From the NCBI GenBank assembly GCA_944323505.1, contig CALUST010000011.1:62001-126000 (forward strand): 64,000 bases of DNA, read 5' to 3'. The notes beneath the pieces are model-generated. The model had not been told where the DNA came from and ran no database searches. It saw nothing but the letters and a program-made list of their open reading frames with translations. The position numbers and the translations under genes are program-made. Every line of letters begins with the position of its first letter. The stretch's first letter is position 1. Positions 27,845-38,000 of this stretch are shown here, in pieces. Source of the stretch: an uncultured Bacteroidales bacterium. Lineage in GTDB: Bacteria; Bacteroidota; Bacteroidia; Bacteroidales; UBA932.

Positions 27845-29135
27845 CGACAGACAATTCGACCTGAAGATCCGTTCTATCATGGAAAACGGCGAGGAAGAGG
27901 TTCCTGAGCACATTTGGGATGCGGTACAGGAACGGCTTTCTGTTGCCGGGCACAGGAAGACGCGATTTCCGGTATGGTTGAGAAATACAGGGATAGGAAT
28001 GGCGGCAGCCGCTGCGGCTGCTTTCGCCATGGTATTTCTGTGGAGAGCACCTGAAGACAGCACCAATGCACTGACCGCTGAAGTGACAGAAGCGGCAGTC
28101 TCGACACCCGGGACCGGCATGACGGGCATCGGCAACGACGCCACACCTGCTGCCGGAGACAAGGCCGACGGCAACGACACCACATCGGAGACCGGCATGA
28201 CGGGCATCGGCAACGACACCACTCAGGAAAGTGTACCGGCGGATGCAATCATCAAGACAAACAAGACAGACATGCGGGAGGCAGTGTCCGCGGATGGCGG
28301 ACAAAAGGATGTCCATGTGACGGCAACAGAGGATGCCGCAGCCGGCATAGCGGAGACGGACACCGATTCCGCAGAGCAGGAAGTGGAGCCGGCGGCCACG
28401 GAAGAGAAAGACAGGTTTGATGTCATCAAGGACAACGGGCAGGTCCTGCTGGCGGATGCCGCCTTTGGCCTACCTGAAGAGGATGCCGCAGGAAGACGCC
28501 CCGGAATATCCCTTGACATCTTCGGCAACGTGCTCAGCAACAATGCCGGCGACAGTCCTGCACGCCGGTCCGCACCGATGTACAGCGCAGGAGAGACCCC
28601 AAGAAATATGCTATATGAGGAGAACGCCACATCATACGGCATCCCGGTATCGCTGGGAGCCGGTGTAAAGGTGTCCTTCACCCCAAGATGGTCGATAAGC
28701 GCGGGCGTCAACTGGACCATGCTCACCCGGACATTGTCCGGAGTCTATTACGATGCTGACGGCAATGACCATGCAGACCAGGACATCCGCAACAGCCAGC
28801 ATTATATAGGTATCCCTGTCAATGTCTATTATAATATATTGGACGGAAGACATGTGAATTTCTATGCCTATGCAGGCGGCACAATCGAAAAATGCATCTC
28901 CGACAAATACCTGATAGACTCCCCGGAACAGCCGCTTACATACAAAGGCACAAGCAAGGGCGTCCAATTCTCGGCGAATATCGGTATAGGTGTCGAATTC
29001 ATGGTGGCCGAGAGGCTGGGAATCTATATCGACCCGAGCGTGAGATACTACTTTGAAAGCAGCCAGCCGAAAAGCATAAGGACAGTGCAGCCGCTGATGC
29101 TGGGATTCGAGGCAGGTCTGAGGGTAAGGCTCTGA
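27837..29135 (+). CDS. Anti-sigma-like membrane protein with C-terminal outer-membrane-type beta-barrel
   Basis: This 432-residue protein has a cytoplasmic helical N-terminus (FDLKIRSIMENGEEEVPEHIW) like anti-sigma proteins. One membrane helix follows (about residues 50-68, with seven consecutive Ala). A Thr/Glu/Asp-rich linker of ~150 residues leads to a C-terminal ~200-residue beta-strand region resembling small outer-membrane barrels (SWRISAGVNW-like strands, IGIPVNVYYNIL). The linker holds a repeated GMTGIGND. An inner-membrane helix joined to an outer-membrane-type barrel could span the periplasm. Anti-sigma function is inferred from the overlap with the sigma gene. Confidence 0.65.
   Translation: MLDDRQFDLKIRSIMENGEEEVPEHIWDAVQERLSVAGHRKTRFPVWLRNTGIGMAAAAAAAFAMVFLWRAPEDSTNALTAEVTEAAVSTPGTGMTGIGNDATPAAGDKADGNDTTSETGMTGIGNDTTQESVPADAIIKTNKTDMREAVSADGGQKDVHVTATEDAAAGIAETDTDSAEQEVEPAATEEKDRFDVIKDNGQVLLADAAFGLPEEDAAGRRPGISLDIFGNVLSNNAGDSPARRSAPMYSAGETPRNMLYEENATSYGIPVSLGAGVKVSFTPRWSISAGVNWTMLTRTLSGVYYDADGNDHADQDIRNSQHYIGIPVNVYYNILDGRHVNFYAYAGGTIEKCISDKYLIDSPEQPLTYKGTSKGVQFSANIGIGVEFMVAERLGIYIDPSVRYYFESSQPKSIRTVQPLMLGFEAGLRVRL
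28112..28217 (+). repeat. 28-bp in-frame direct repeat in the linker of the anti-sigma-like gene
   Basis: The same 28 bases occur at 28112-28139 and 28190-28217, 78 bp (26 codons) apart, encoding TGMTGIGND twice. Recombination between them would delete or add 26 residues without a frameshift. Confidence 0.85.
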
Positions 29136-29158
29136 CTTGCGCGGGCCCGGACAGGGTC

Positions 29159-29908
29159 TCAACCTCCGATTATGCGCCTTGCAAGGACATTCGCCCCTAC
29201 AAACGTCCGGAGTTCCTGACAGTCGGTCCCCAAAATAGAATGCCTGTCTCCTTCCCACAATATCCTCCCTTCATAGATGAATTCTATCCTGTCCCCAATC
29301 TCAAGTATTGAGTTCATGTCATGCGTGTTGATGACTGTCGTGATGCCGTACTCCCTGGTGATACCGTGTATGAGCTTGTCAATCAGCCCTGACGTATAAG
29401 GGTCAAGTCCGGAGTTAGGCTCGTCGCAGAAAAGGTACTCGGGATTCATGGCAATGGCCCGCGCTATCCCGACACGCTTCTGCATACCGCCGCTGAGCTC
29501 GCTCGGATACTTGTCATCCGCATTCTTGACATTCACCCTGTCCAGGCAGAATCTCGCCCTCTCCATCTTCTGCTCCATGCTCCAGTCCGTGAAGAAATTC
29601 ATCGGGAACATGACATTGCCGAGCACCGTCTCGAAATCAAACAGGGCACTCCCCTGGAACAGTACCCCGATATTCTGCCTCAGGCTCGACTTCTCCTCAT
29701 AGCCCATCTCCGAAAGCCTCTTGCCTCCGTACCATATCTCGCCGGAATCAGGCTCCATGAGCCCTATCAGGTTCTTGAGCAGGACAGTCTTCCCGGAGCC
29801 GCTCGCCCCGATTATCATGTTGCACATCCCGGGACGGAAGTCCGTGCTGATGTCCTTCAGCACATTGAAGTCCCCGAAACTCTTGCTGAGGTGCTCTACT
29901 TTTATCAT
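29159..29908 (-). CDS. mlaF: MlaF-type ABC transporter ATP-binding protein
   Basis: This 249-residue ATPase powers phospholipid transport between membranes. Walker A is GASGSGKTVLL (near residue 34), the signature is LSGGMQKRVGIARAI and Walker B is YLFCDEPNSGLDP; the NSGLDP form is typical of MlaF. It follows the MlaE-type permease by 9 bp. No MlaD (MCE) gene is adjacent in the window. Confidence 0.9.
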   Translation of the reverse strand: MIKVEHLSKSFGDFNVLKDISTDFRPGMCNMIIGASGSGKTVLLKNLIGLMEPDSGEIWYGGKRLSEMGYEEKSSLRQNIGVLFQGSALFDFETVLGNVMFPMNFFTDWSMEQKMERARFCLDRVNVKNADDKYPSELSGGMQKRVGIARAIAMNPEYLFCDEPNSGLDPYTSGLIDKLIHGITREYGITTVINTHDMNSILEIGDRIEFIYEGRILWEGDRHSILGTDCQELRTFVGANVLARRIIGG

Positions 29909-29917
29909 GGCCTTGCT

Positions 29918-30664
29918 CTAATACAACATCAATTGCGTCACTATCAGGTCAAACAGCAGGATGAGGATGCTGGTGACCACTATCGACCTTGTGCTGGAAG
30001 CCCCTACACCGAGAGAGCCGCCGTCTGCATAATAACCGTTATAGGCGGAGATGGATGAGATGAGGAAGCAGAACAGTGACATCTTGAACCCGCTGTAGAA
30101 TACATAGAAGCCGTTATAGGCATACTTGATGCCCGAAATATACTTCGCTGCAGGTATTATGTCCGTCATCTCCACCACGCACCATCCTCCAAGCAGCCCC
30201 AATGCGAAACTGAACAGCATGAGCAGCGGGCTGAGGAAAGTGGCTGACATGACCTTCGGCAGGACGAGAAAGCCTGCGGAATTGACTCCCATCATGTCCA
30301 TCGCATCAATCTGGCCGGAAATCCTCATGCTCCCGATCTCGGAGGCGATGTTCGAGCCCATCTTGCCGGCAAGGATGAGCGCCACCACAGTGGAGCAGAA
30401 CTCCAGCACAAGAGTCTCCCTCACCATATATCCGACAAGCATCCTGTCCAGGACCGGATTGGACATGTTGGAAGCCGTCTGGATGACCAGCACTCCCCCG
30501 ATGAAGACCGATATGACGCCGACTATCACGATGGAGGACAATATCAGCTTGTCAGTCTCCAGCACGAACTGCCTCCAGAAGATGCCCCACTTCTCCGGCC
30601 TGCGGAACACCATCTTCAGAAAAAGGCAGTATCTGCCTATCGGTTCTATAAATCTTTTTATCAT
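29918..30664 (-). CDS. mlaE: MlaE-type ABC transporter permease
   Basis: This 248-residue inner-membrane permease has five or six hydrophobic helices. It carries the MlaE family core (LVLEFCSTVVALILAGKMGS, then IASEIGSMRISGQIDAMDMM) near residues 85-125. It forms the lipid-transport complex with MlaF and an MCE-domain partner. It is first in a two-gene operon. Confidence 0.92.
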   Translation of the reverse strand: MIKRFIEPIGRYCLFLKMVFRRPEKWGIFWRQFVLETDKLILSSIVIVGVISVFIGGVLVIQTASNMSNPVLDRMLVGYMVRETLVLEFCSTVVALILAGKMGSNIASEIGSMRISGQIDAMDMMGVNSAGFLVLPKVMSATFLSPLLMLFSFALGLLGGWCVVEMTDIIPAAKYISGIKYAYNGFYVFYSGFKMSLFCFLISSISAYNGYYADGGSLGVGASSTRSIVVTSILILLFDLIVTQLMLY

Positions 30665-30706
30665 ATATCGTGGCTTCCGGCCCGGAAATACAGGCTGTCG
30701 GCGGTT

Positions 30707-30715
30707 ACAAATTTA
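30707..30715 (-). promoter_or_regulatory. -7 element of the mlaEF promoter
   Basis: Minus-strand TAAATTTGT matches TAnnTTTG, 42 bp upstream of mlaE. The rest of the 298-bp gap to 30962 is AT-rich and contains only the divergent promoter noted next. Confidence 0.4.
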
Positions 30716-30889
30716 CTTATTTTTTCATTCCTTCGCATTTTTTTATTTTTCATCATTTTTTCTTTTTTGCTTACAGGAATCCGGAAGATGGGAGAAAATG
30801 ACTTTCGGAATCAAAGCGCAGGCGCCACAATCCGCGCATCGGAGATATTGCAGCACAGGGCTTCCAATGCAATTTTTTCCTCTCAAATT

Positions 30890-30920
30890 ATTGTTTTTTT
30901 ATCATCAATAATTAACTTTG
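30890..30920 (+). promoter_or_regulatory. Promoter of the lipoprotein/SusCD locus
   Basis: TTG (30891-30893) is separated by 19 bp from TAACTTTG (30913-30920), a full match to the Bacteroidota promoter. The first gene starts 42 bp downstream. Confidence 0.6.
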
Positions 30921-30962
30921 TCCAGTTATACCAATATTAAAAATGTTTAACTCCCCATTTTT

Positions 30963-33338
30963 ATGAAAAGAAGTCATCTTAATCTACTGCTTTCGGTATC
31001 GGTGATTCTGACCGGTCTTGCCGGTGCCGGAATGATGACATCCTGCAACCGCAACGATGTCATTCCGCCTGATCCAGGGAGGACGGGAAATTATCTGATT
31101 TACAATGGCGGCGAGAGGATACCTATCGAGTCCGTGATATACACGATCGATGCTGAGAGGACCTACACCGCCTATTTCTCGCCTACAAAGGGTCTGACGA
31201 CATTGGGCGCAATGGAACTTGCCGATGACTATCTGAAAATAGCGACGAAGACGCCTACGGGAAGCATCGACCTCCGTTCAGGGGAAAACACCCTGACATA
31301 CGGGGAAATGTCGGTGACATCTGAGAACACGGACGCTGTGACAGCGAGCGAACTGACTCTCAACCTCCCGTCACAGACATCCCTCGAGATGAGTCTTCTG
31401 GCCACTATTGACGGCAACACCATTGAAGCTAACTTCAACGGCCAGGTACGCCGCATCAGTACCATCACGTCAGATGACCTGCTCCTCGACAAACAGATAT
31501 TCTTCTATTATATGGGAGATCCGACAAATGCAGGATCGAACGACTACTATCTGGCTGTCACCAACCTTGAGGAATGGTCAGGAACAATCGGACAGGATTT
31601 CACCTCATCAAGCAAGGGATACATCCTCACATTGGACTTCTACGGTGAAAAGAGTGCGGAATACAGACTCTTCCCTACCGGGAAATTCACAGAGAGCGAC
31701 AGCCATGCCCCTCAGACTTACTACAGTGCCTCGACCTACAGCGACGTCACTTATTCTGACGGGGAAGGCAATCTGGAAGAGATGCAGCTGACAGGTGAGC
31801 CTGTGACCATCACCGACAACCAGGACGGGACATACACGATCACGGCCTATTTCTACGACATGAACGATGACAGACGCACCATCACGTACACTGGCGAACT
31901 TAACATAATAGATGGCACGACCAGCATAACAAACCCTCAGTTGTACGAAGATGTGGAGTTTGACGGTATTTCAAGCAAAGACAGGCCTAACGGGTCTGGT
32001 ACAGGGGTATATTCAGGCGACCTTCTCGGCACAGGCACAGGAATGATGGAAGTGCAGATGTATGACTATGCAGGAGCGAATGACCAGCCTAACGGCTCTG
32101 CCATAAGGCTTATGTTCTTCACCAAGACTTTCAATGACGATGACGACATCTATATAGAGGAAGGGACATACACGGTCAGCACGACCTACGAGCGCGGCAC
32201 ATTCCTGCCATGTGCTGAATTGAATATCATGGGAGGCATCCTGCCTTACGGCACATACCTCATGAAAGAGGTGGACGGCTCGGCTGTATATGCCTATGCG
32301 TCAGGCGGCTCGTTCACTGTCGAAAGGTGGGGGGACTATGAGTACACCATCACATTCGACCTCGTGACAGTCACCGGGCACAAGATAACAGGTGCATACT
32401 CGGGACAGATTGTCATTGAGAACCAGGCTGAGGATGACGGCAACGACGGCACTTCAAACCTCGAGACCAAAGTGGAACTGGATCTCAGTTATCTGCCTAC
32501 GGCATCCTGCGAGCCACGCAGCCAGATCTATCTCGGAGGACTCGGCATGAGGCCTGTGACAGACATCTGGCAGGGAGACTTCACTCCTCTCGGGAAACCT
32601 TGCTCTTATCAGGTGATTGACATCGGAAAGGGCAGCGGATACTTCGCTGAGGATCCGATGTACCCTGAGACAGGCAAGCTGAAGACAGGTGACATATTCA
32701 GGATCGACCTCCTTGTAGAAGAAGGAAAGGACAATGTGATCACACCGGGCACATACAAAGTCACTACCACGAGGTATCCTCAGGAGATGAAGCCTGGAGT
32801 CTGCCTCCAGGGCTATGCAGGCACGGGAGGAAATGACGGTACCCGCTACTCAAAGGTAGCCGAGGCATTAGGAAACGGCTATCCTGACGGACTGGACGAC
32901 AAGTACAAGTATTTCGATGTATTCGGCAACCCTGTCGCAGAAATGAACGGTGTATGGAACCCGTACTTCCAGGTGAACGGACCGCTCAACAGGGCATCTC
33001 AGGAACTCTTTGCATGCGTCTACTCCGGCAGCATAACCATCACAAAGGCTACTGCTCCGGCAGGTGAGAAAGACGAAGGCAACTGGTATACGTTTGACAT
33101 CGACTGCAAGGATGTCACTCTGCACGACATCACCGGCACATGGACAGGACCTGTCTATCTCAATGGTGACACAAGCAGGCCTGCTCTCCCGAACGAGGGA
33201 GGAGAAGCGGCTGGTGGCGACGACTCCCAGAACGGGACGTCATCCGTGCTCAGGCAGCATCCATTCACTAAAGATCTCGGGGTTGATATCAAGTCTATAG
33301 GCATATCATTCCCCGCCCCGGGATTCCTTCGCAGATAG
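30963..33338 (+). CDS. Large lipoprotein with repeated beta-rich modules, unknown function
   Basis: This 791-residue protein has a lipoprotein signal (VILTGLAGAGMMTSC, Cys near 28), an acidic spacer and a beta-rich body. The N-terminal ~150 residues (YNGGERIPIESVIYTIDAER) match the next gene's product. Three segments end alike, with a GTY-x-(I/V) strand, a Tyr-Thr-(I/F) strand and a closing TG-x-(Y/W)-(S/T)G motif: near residues 280-315, 400-500 and 600-745. This points to an internal duplication. The asparagine/aspartate-rich, probably surface-exposed protein belongs to the SusCD locus; ligand binding is a guess. Confidence 0.75.
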   Translation: MKRSHLNLLLSVSVILTGLAGAGMMTSCNRNDVIPPDPGRTGNYLIYNGGERIPIESVIYTIDAERTYTAYFSPTKGLTTLGAMELADDYLKIATKTPTGSIDLRSGENTLTYGEMSVTSENTDAVTASELTLNLPSQTSLEMSLLATIDGNTIEANFNGQVRRISTITSDDLLLDKQIFFYYMGDPTNAGSNDYYLAVTNLEEWSGTIGQDFTSSSKGYILTLDFYGEKSAEYRLFPTGKFTESDSHAPQTYYSASTYSDVTYSDGEGNLEEMQLTGEPVTITDNQDGTYTITAYFYDMNDDRRTITYTGELNIIDGTTSITNPQLYEDVEFDGISSKDRPNGSGTGVYSGDLLGTGTGMMEVQMYDYAGANDQPNGSAIRLMFFTKTFNDDDDIYIEEGTYTVSTTYERGTFLPCAELNIMGGILPYGTYLMKEVDGSAVYAYASGGSFTVERWGDYEYTITFDLVTVTGHKITGAYSGQIVIENQAEDDGNDGTSNLETKVELDLSYLPTASCEPRSQIYLGGLGMRPVTDIWQGDFTPLGKPCSYQVIDIGKGSGYFAEDPMYPETGKLKTGDIFRIDLLVEEGKDNVITPGTYKVTTTRYPQEMKPGVCLQGYAGTGGNDGTRYSKVAEALGNGYPDGLDDKYKYFDVFGNPVAEMNGVWNPYFQVNGPLNRASQELFACVYSGSITITKATAPAGEKDEGNWYTFDIDCKDVTLHDITGTWTGPVYLNGDTSRPALPNEGGEAAGGDDSQNGTSSVLRQHPFTKDLGVDIKSIGISFPAPGFLRR

Positions 33339-33346
33339 CACTGACC

Positions 33347-33374
33347 GAAGACCGGGCGAGACAGTCCGGTCTTC
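33347..33374 (+). other. Hairpin between the two lipoprotein genes
   Basis: A perfect 9-bp stem, GAAGACCGG (33347-33355) and CCGGTCTTC (33366-33374), has no T-run. It may stabilise or set processing of the upstream mRNA rather than terminate it. Confidence 0.5.
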
Positions 33375-33414
33375 TGACTGAAGTATTTGTCAACTGAAAA
33401 ATTCAGATCAGAAA

Positions 33415-34830
33415 ATGAACCGTTTCAGAATGAATTCAGTCAGGTTCGCGCTCACAGCCGTTGCAATATGCGGACTCTCCGTATCTTGCGACAAACACGA
33501 GCCGGAACCGGCACCTGATCCTGACGGGGGCAATCCGCAGGTCCTGCAAAATCAGATACAGTACAATGGCGGGGCACTTACAGACATCAAGTCCGCCATA
33601 TATACTGCAGATGATGACGATACCTATACATTCTATTTCTCACCGGAAGCCGGCATCACAAAAGTGTCGGCGATGGAAGCGACCGACGACTACCTGCTCG
33701 TAGCAGTCAGGAATCCTGACGGGGAAATAGACACGGCTCTTGACAAGTTCTCCATAAGATACAAGAACCTGTCAGTGTCCTACGGACAGATGGACGGAGT
33801 CAAAAGGCTGTCCCTGTCTGCAGATTTCGATACAGAAAGCAAGACACTGGACCTGTCTCTTGAAATGGAATTCAAAGCCGCAGAGGGAGAAGAGACCGGT
33901 GCTGTCCTGAAAGCAGGCTACAGCAATACAGTCACAAAGGCCGAACATGAAGGACCGGCAGACCTTGAGAACCAGTATGAAGTGGACGGCTCGGAGATAA
34001 AGGCACTCGCGAGTGCAGTAGGACAGAGGAACAGGGCGGAAAGCACTGTCACCTGGTATCTGTACGAGACTGCCGGCCAGACTGAAGCAGATGCGGAGGC
34101 ATCCGCCATTGTCATCACTCTTACCGGAGGGCTTGAAACGGCAAGAAGTCTCGACCTTTCAGGCGAAGATGCCGCCAATGTCAAGATCACTTGTGGAGAG
34201 ATTACCAGCGGCGAAGGCACGACAGGGACGCTGAGCCTGGATGCCGGGAAGAAATCCGGCGAGGACTGGCTCGAACTGACCCTTGACATGAAGACCGCCG
34301 AGGGAAAGAGCCTGCGCGCAGACCTCGTCCTCCTGTACACTCCTGCCTACATAGCCACCAACAAGATAAAGGTGACTCCTGCAGGAGAGGATGCGGAAAC
34401 GACGGAAGCCGCACTCGGCAAAGTGTTCAAATATGAGTCGGAGAATACAAGTTCCCTCATGTTCGGGACAGTCCAGAATCCGACAGATGCTTCAAGCCTG
34501 AAAGCGGAAGGAGGCTATGCGATACGCGTCAACATGACAACCGAGGACTACACGGACGGAAGCACTGATGAGTTCGACCTTGCGACCAACAGAGTCGGGG
34601 TGTATCTGTATGACTACGTACAGGACAAAGAACTTGTGTCCGGAGACGAAGACTCCCAGGTAAGCAATGCCACCGGTACTGTATTCAAGGACCTGAAAGG
34701 TGAGAATCTCTATCTGTACGTCAATATCACGTACTCGGACGGGACTGTGGCTGAAGCCGAATGGCTCGGGCCTGTGACTGTCTCCGAGAATGACGCATAC
34801 CTTTCAGTAAGCGAACCTTCCGAGGACTGA
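33415..34830 (+). CDS. Lipoprotein paralogous to its upstream neighbour, unknown function
   Basis: This 471-residue protein has a lipoprotein signal (ALTAVAICGLSVSC, Cys near 25) and a Pro/Glu/Asp spacer (KHEPEPAPDPDGG). Residues about 45-170 (QYNGGALTDIKSAIYTADDD, TYTFYFSPEAGITKVSAMEA) align with the N-terminal module of the 791-residue protein at 30963. The rest is beta-rich and acidic. The pair probably arose by duplication and serves the downstream SusCD system at the cell surface. Confidence 0.75.
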   Translation: MNRFRMNSVRFALTAVAICGLSVSCDKHEPEPAPDPDGGNPQVLQNQIQYNGGALTDIKSAIYTADDDDTYTFYFSPEAGITKVSAMEATDDYLLVAVRNPDGEIDTALDKFSIRYKNLSVSYGQMDGVKRLSLSADFDTESKTLDLSLEMEFKAAEGEETGAVLKAGYSNTVTKAEHEGPADLENQYEVDGSEIKALASAVGQRNRAESTVTWYLYETAGQTEADAEASAIVITLTGGLETARSLDLSGEDAANVKITCGEITSGEGTTGTLSLDAGKKSGEDWLELTLDMKTAEGKSLRADLVLLYTPAYIATNKIKVTPAGEDAETTEAALGKVFKYESENTSSLMFGTVQNPTDASSLKAEGGYAIRVNMTTEDYTDGSTDEFDLATNRVGVYLYDYVQDKELVSGDEDSQVSNATGTVFKDLKGENLYLYVNITYSDGTVAEAEWLGPVTVSENDAYLSVSEPSED

Positions 34831-34931
34831 TTGCAGCCAATGCTGTTTTAATAATCATGGGACTGCATCAGGTATCTATGACAATTATCAACCTGAAGAC
34901 GCCGGAGACGGCTGACAGATGACAACTCATG

Positions 34932-34962
34932 CCTCCTGGTACCAGGATACGGTATCAGGAGG
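34932..34962 (+). promoter_or_regulatory. Hairpin in the susC leader
   Basis: CCTCCTGGTACC (34932-34943) pairs with GGTATCAGGAGG (34951-34962) over 12 bp with one G-U and a 7-nt loop. There is no T-run, so it is not a standard terminator. It lies 67 bp before the susC start and may control susC mRNA translation or stability. Confidence 0.5.
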
Positions 34963-35029
34963 ATTATATGAGCCTGCACGAAGTCAGAGCGGCTCTTCAA
35001 AACATATTTTTTGTATAATTCAATATTTT

Positions 35030-38000
35030 ATGTTCAAAAAACTACTCATTGTGCTGACGGTTGCACTATGTGCAGGTTTCGAGGCCTTGGCCCAGGATCA
35101 CAAAGTGACCGGTACAGTAACTGACCAGACCGGACTGCCCGTGATCGGAGCGGTCATCCAGGTTGTCGGAGGCACATCCGGGACAACAACAGACGTGGAT
35201 GGAACATACTCCATCGAAGTCCCTGCCGATGGCACACTTTCGGTATCCATCATCGGATACAAACAGCAGGAAATGCCTGTTAACGGACGTGCGACAATAA
35301 ATTTTGTCCTCGAAGAAGACACACAGCTGCTCGATGAAGTCATCGTCGTGGCATTCGGTACCGCCAAGAAAGAGGCGTTCACCGGTTCCGCTACAGTCAT
35401 CAAGTCTGATGACATAGCCAAGACACAGCAATCCAACGTTGCCCAGTCTCTGGCAGGTAAGGTGGCCGGTGTGCAGATCACCAACTCATCCGGACAGCCG
35501 GGTTCAAGCCCGACAATCCGAATCAGGGGTTTCAGTTCCCTCAACGCAGGTAACGACCCTCTGTGGATTGTGGACGGTATGCCGTATTCCGGTGACCTCA
35601 ACAACATCAATCCGAGCGATATCGAGAGCATGACAGTCCTCAAGGACGCCGCATCCAACGCCCTCTATGGAGCGCGTGGTGCGAACGGAGTCGTGATGAT
35701 TACCACCAAGAAGGCCAAATCCAGGGAGGCTGTCATCAATTTTGACGCGAAGTGGGGTGTGAACTCCCGTGCAGCCCAGGACTATGAGTACATCACCAGC
35801 CCGGCACAGTTCTACGAGACTCATTACACTGCCCTCAAGAACTATTATCTCGATTCGGACATGAGTGAGACAGAGGCACACAACAATGCGAACCTCAACC
35901 TGACAAGGCCGGCAAGTGAAGGAGGTCTCGGCTACCAGGTATACACCGTACCTGAGGGACAGCAGTTCATCGGAATCAACGGTAAGGTCAATCCTGCAGC
36001 CACCCTCGGACGCAAGGTCGTATATGACGGAGAAGAATACTATATCCAGCCTGACAACTGGATTGACGAGGCTTTCCGCAACTCTTTCCGTCATGAATAC
36101 AACCTCAGCATAGGAGGCTCCTCTGAGAAGACATCTGTATATGCATCTCTCGGCTACCTCGGCAACCAGGGTATCGTTGACAACTCCGACATGGAGAGGA
36201 TCACAGCCCGCGTCAAAGTGGACTACGATGCAAAGAGCTGGCTGAAGATGGGTATCAACGCCACATACACAAGGTTCAAATACAATCAGATCGATGACAG
36301 CGGTGCGAGCGGTAGTTCAGGAAACATATTTGCCTACACCTCCACTATAGGACCTATCTACCCTCTGTACATGAGAGGCGGTGACGGGCAGTTCCTCTAC
36401 ACCGAAGAAGGCATCCAGAGATATGACTACGGTAACTATGCAGGCATGCAGCGTGCTCTGTTCACCGACAGCAACGCCGTATCGGAGAACCAGTTGAACA
36501 CCCAGTCTTCAGAAGGAAACGCCTTCAACGGCACAGGATATTTCGACATCACATTCCTCAAGGACTTCAAGTTCACCATCAACGCCGGTGTATCCCTTGA
36601 CGAGACCAGGTCCACGACCATCAAGAATCCGTACTTCGGACAATTCGCCAGCGAGGAGGGACTCATCTCCAAGGGGCATTCACGCCAGCTGGACTTCAAC
36701 TCACAGCAGATTCTCAACTACAACAAGAGAATCATGAGGCATAACATCAACGTGATGATCGGTCACGAATACTACAGTTCGACAGGATACGCCCTGTCCG
36801 GTACCAAGAACCACATGCTCACACAGGACAATGACGAACTTGCTGGAGCCATCATCGACGGCCAGCAGGCGACCTCATACAGGAGCGAGTACTTCAACGA
36901 AGGTTACTTCGCACGTGTGATGTATGACTGGGCAGACAAGTACTTCTTCTCCGCATCATTCCGTCGAGACGCATCATCGAGGTTCCACCGCGACCACCGC
37001 TGGGGTAACTTCTGGTCCGTCGGAGGTGCATGGAACATCACATCCGAGCCGTTCATGGAGAGCACAAGAGACTGGCTTGACAACCTCAAGTTCAAAGCAT
37101 CCATCGGTTCCCAGGGTAACGACAACATCGGTAACTTCCGTTACATCGACACATACCTTATCCAGAACGCCAACGGTGAGGTGTCAACAGTGTTCAACGG
37201 CAAAGGTAGCGAGACCATCACATGGGAGACCAACTCCAACTTCAACACAGGTTTCGAGTTCGGCTTCCTCCAGGGCAAGATATTCGGAGGCATCGAGTAC
37301 TTCTACCGTAAGACTACGGACATGCTCTTCTCGTTCCCTGTAGCACCTTCAATGGGTTACTCTTCATACTATGCCAACGTCGGCGACATGCGCAACAGCG
37401 GTATCGAGATCGAACTCAACTTCACGCCTATCCGTACCGACAGGCTCCAGTGGGACATCAATCTCAACATGACGCACCTGCGCAACAAGATCACAATGCT
37501 CCCTGAGGAGCGCCGCACCAAGGAAGTCGAAGGCTACTACGGATATGTCAGCGGGACCAACTTCTACGGTGAAGATCTCCCGATGTACACATTCTACATG
37601 AAGAAATACGCCGGAGTGAATGAGGAAGGTCTGGCAATGTGGTATATGGATGAACTTGACGCAAATGACCAGCCTACCGGAAGACGCGTCACCACCACAG
37701 AATACGAGCAGGCCACAGACTACCTCTGCGGAAACCCTATTCCTGACCTGTATGGAGGATTCGGGACAAGCCTCAACTTCTACGGATTTGACTTCAGCAT
37801 AGCATTCACCTACCAGATAGGCGGACTTGCCTACGACTCAGGCTATGCGTCATCAATGTACTCACCGGCCAACAGAAGCACCGGTATGAACTGGCACAAG
37901 GACATACTGAACGCGTGGAGCCCTACAAACACGTCTTCAGACATCCCTCGCCTCCAGTATGAGGACCAGAACCAGAATGCGACTTCTGACAGATTCCTCA

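Noticed and set aside
28100..28220. CRISPR-like repeat array
   Set aside because: Only two copies exist, in frame within a coding sequence, with no cas genes and no further units.
34919..35029. N-terminal extension of SusC from 34919
   Set aside because: It would place 37 polar residues before the signal peptide and runs through the leader hairpin; the ATG at 35030 begins the signal peptide.
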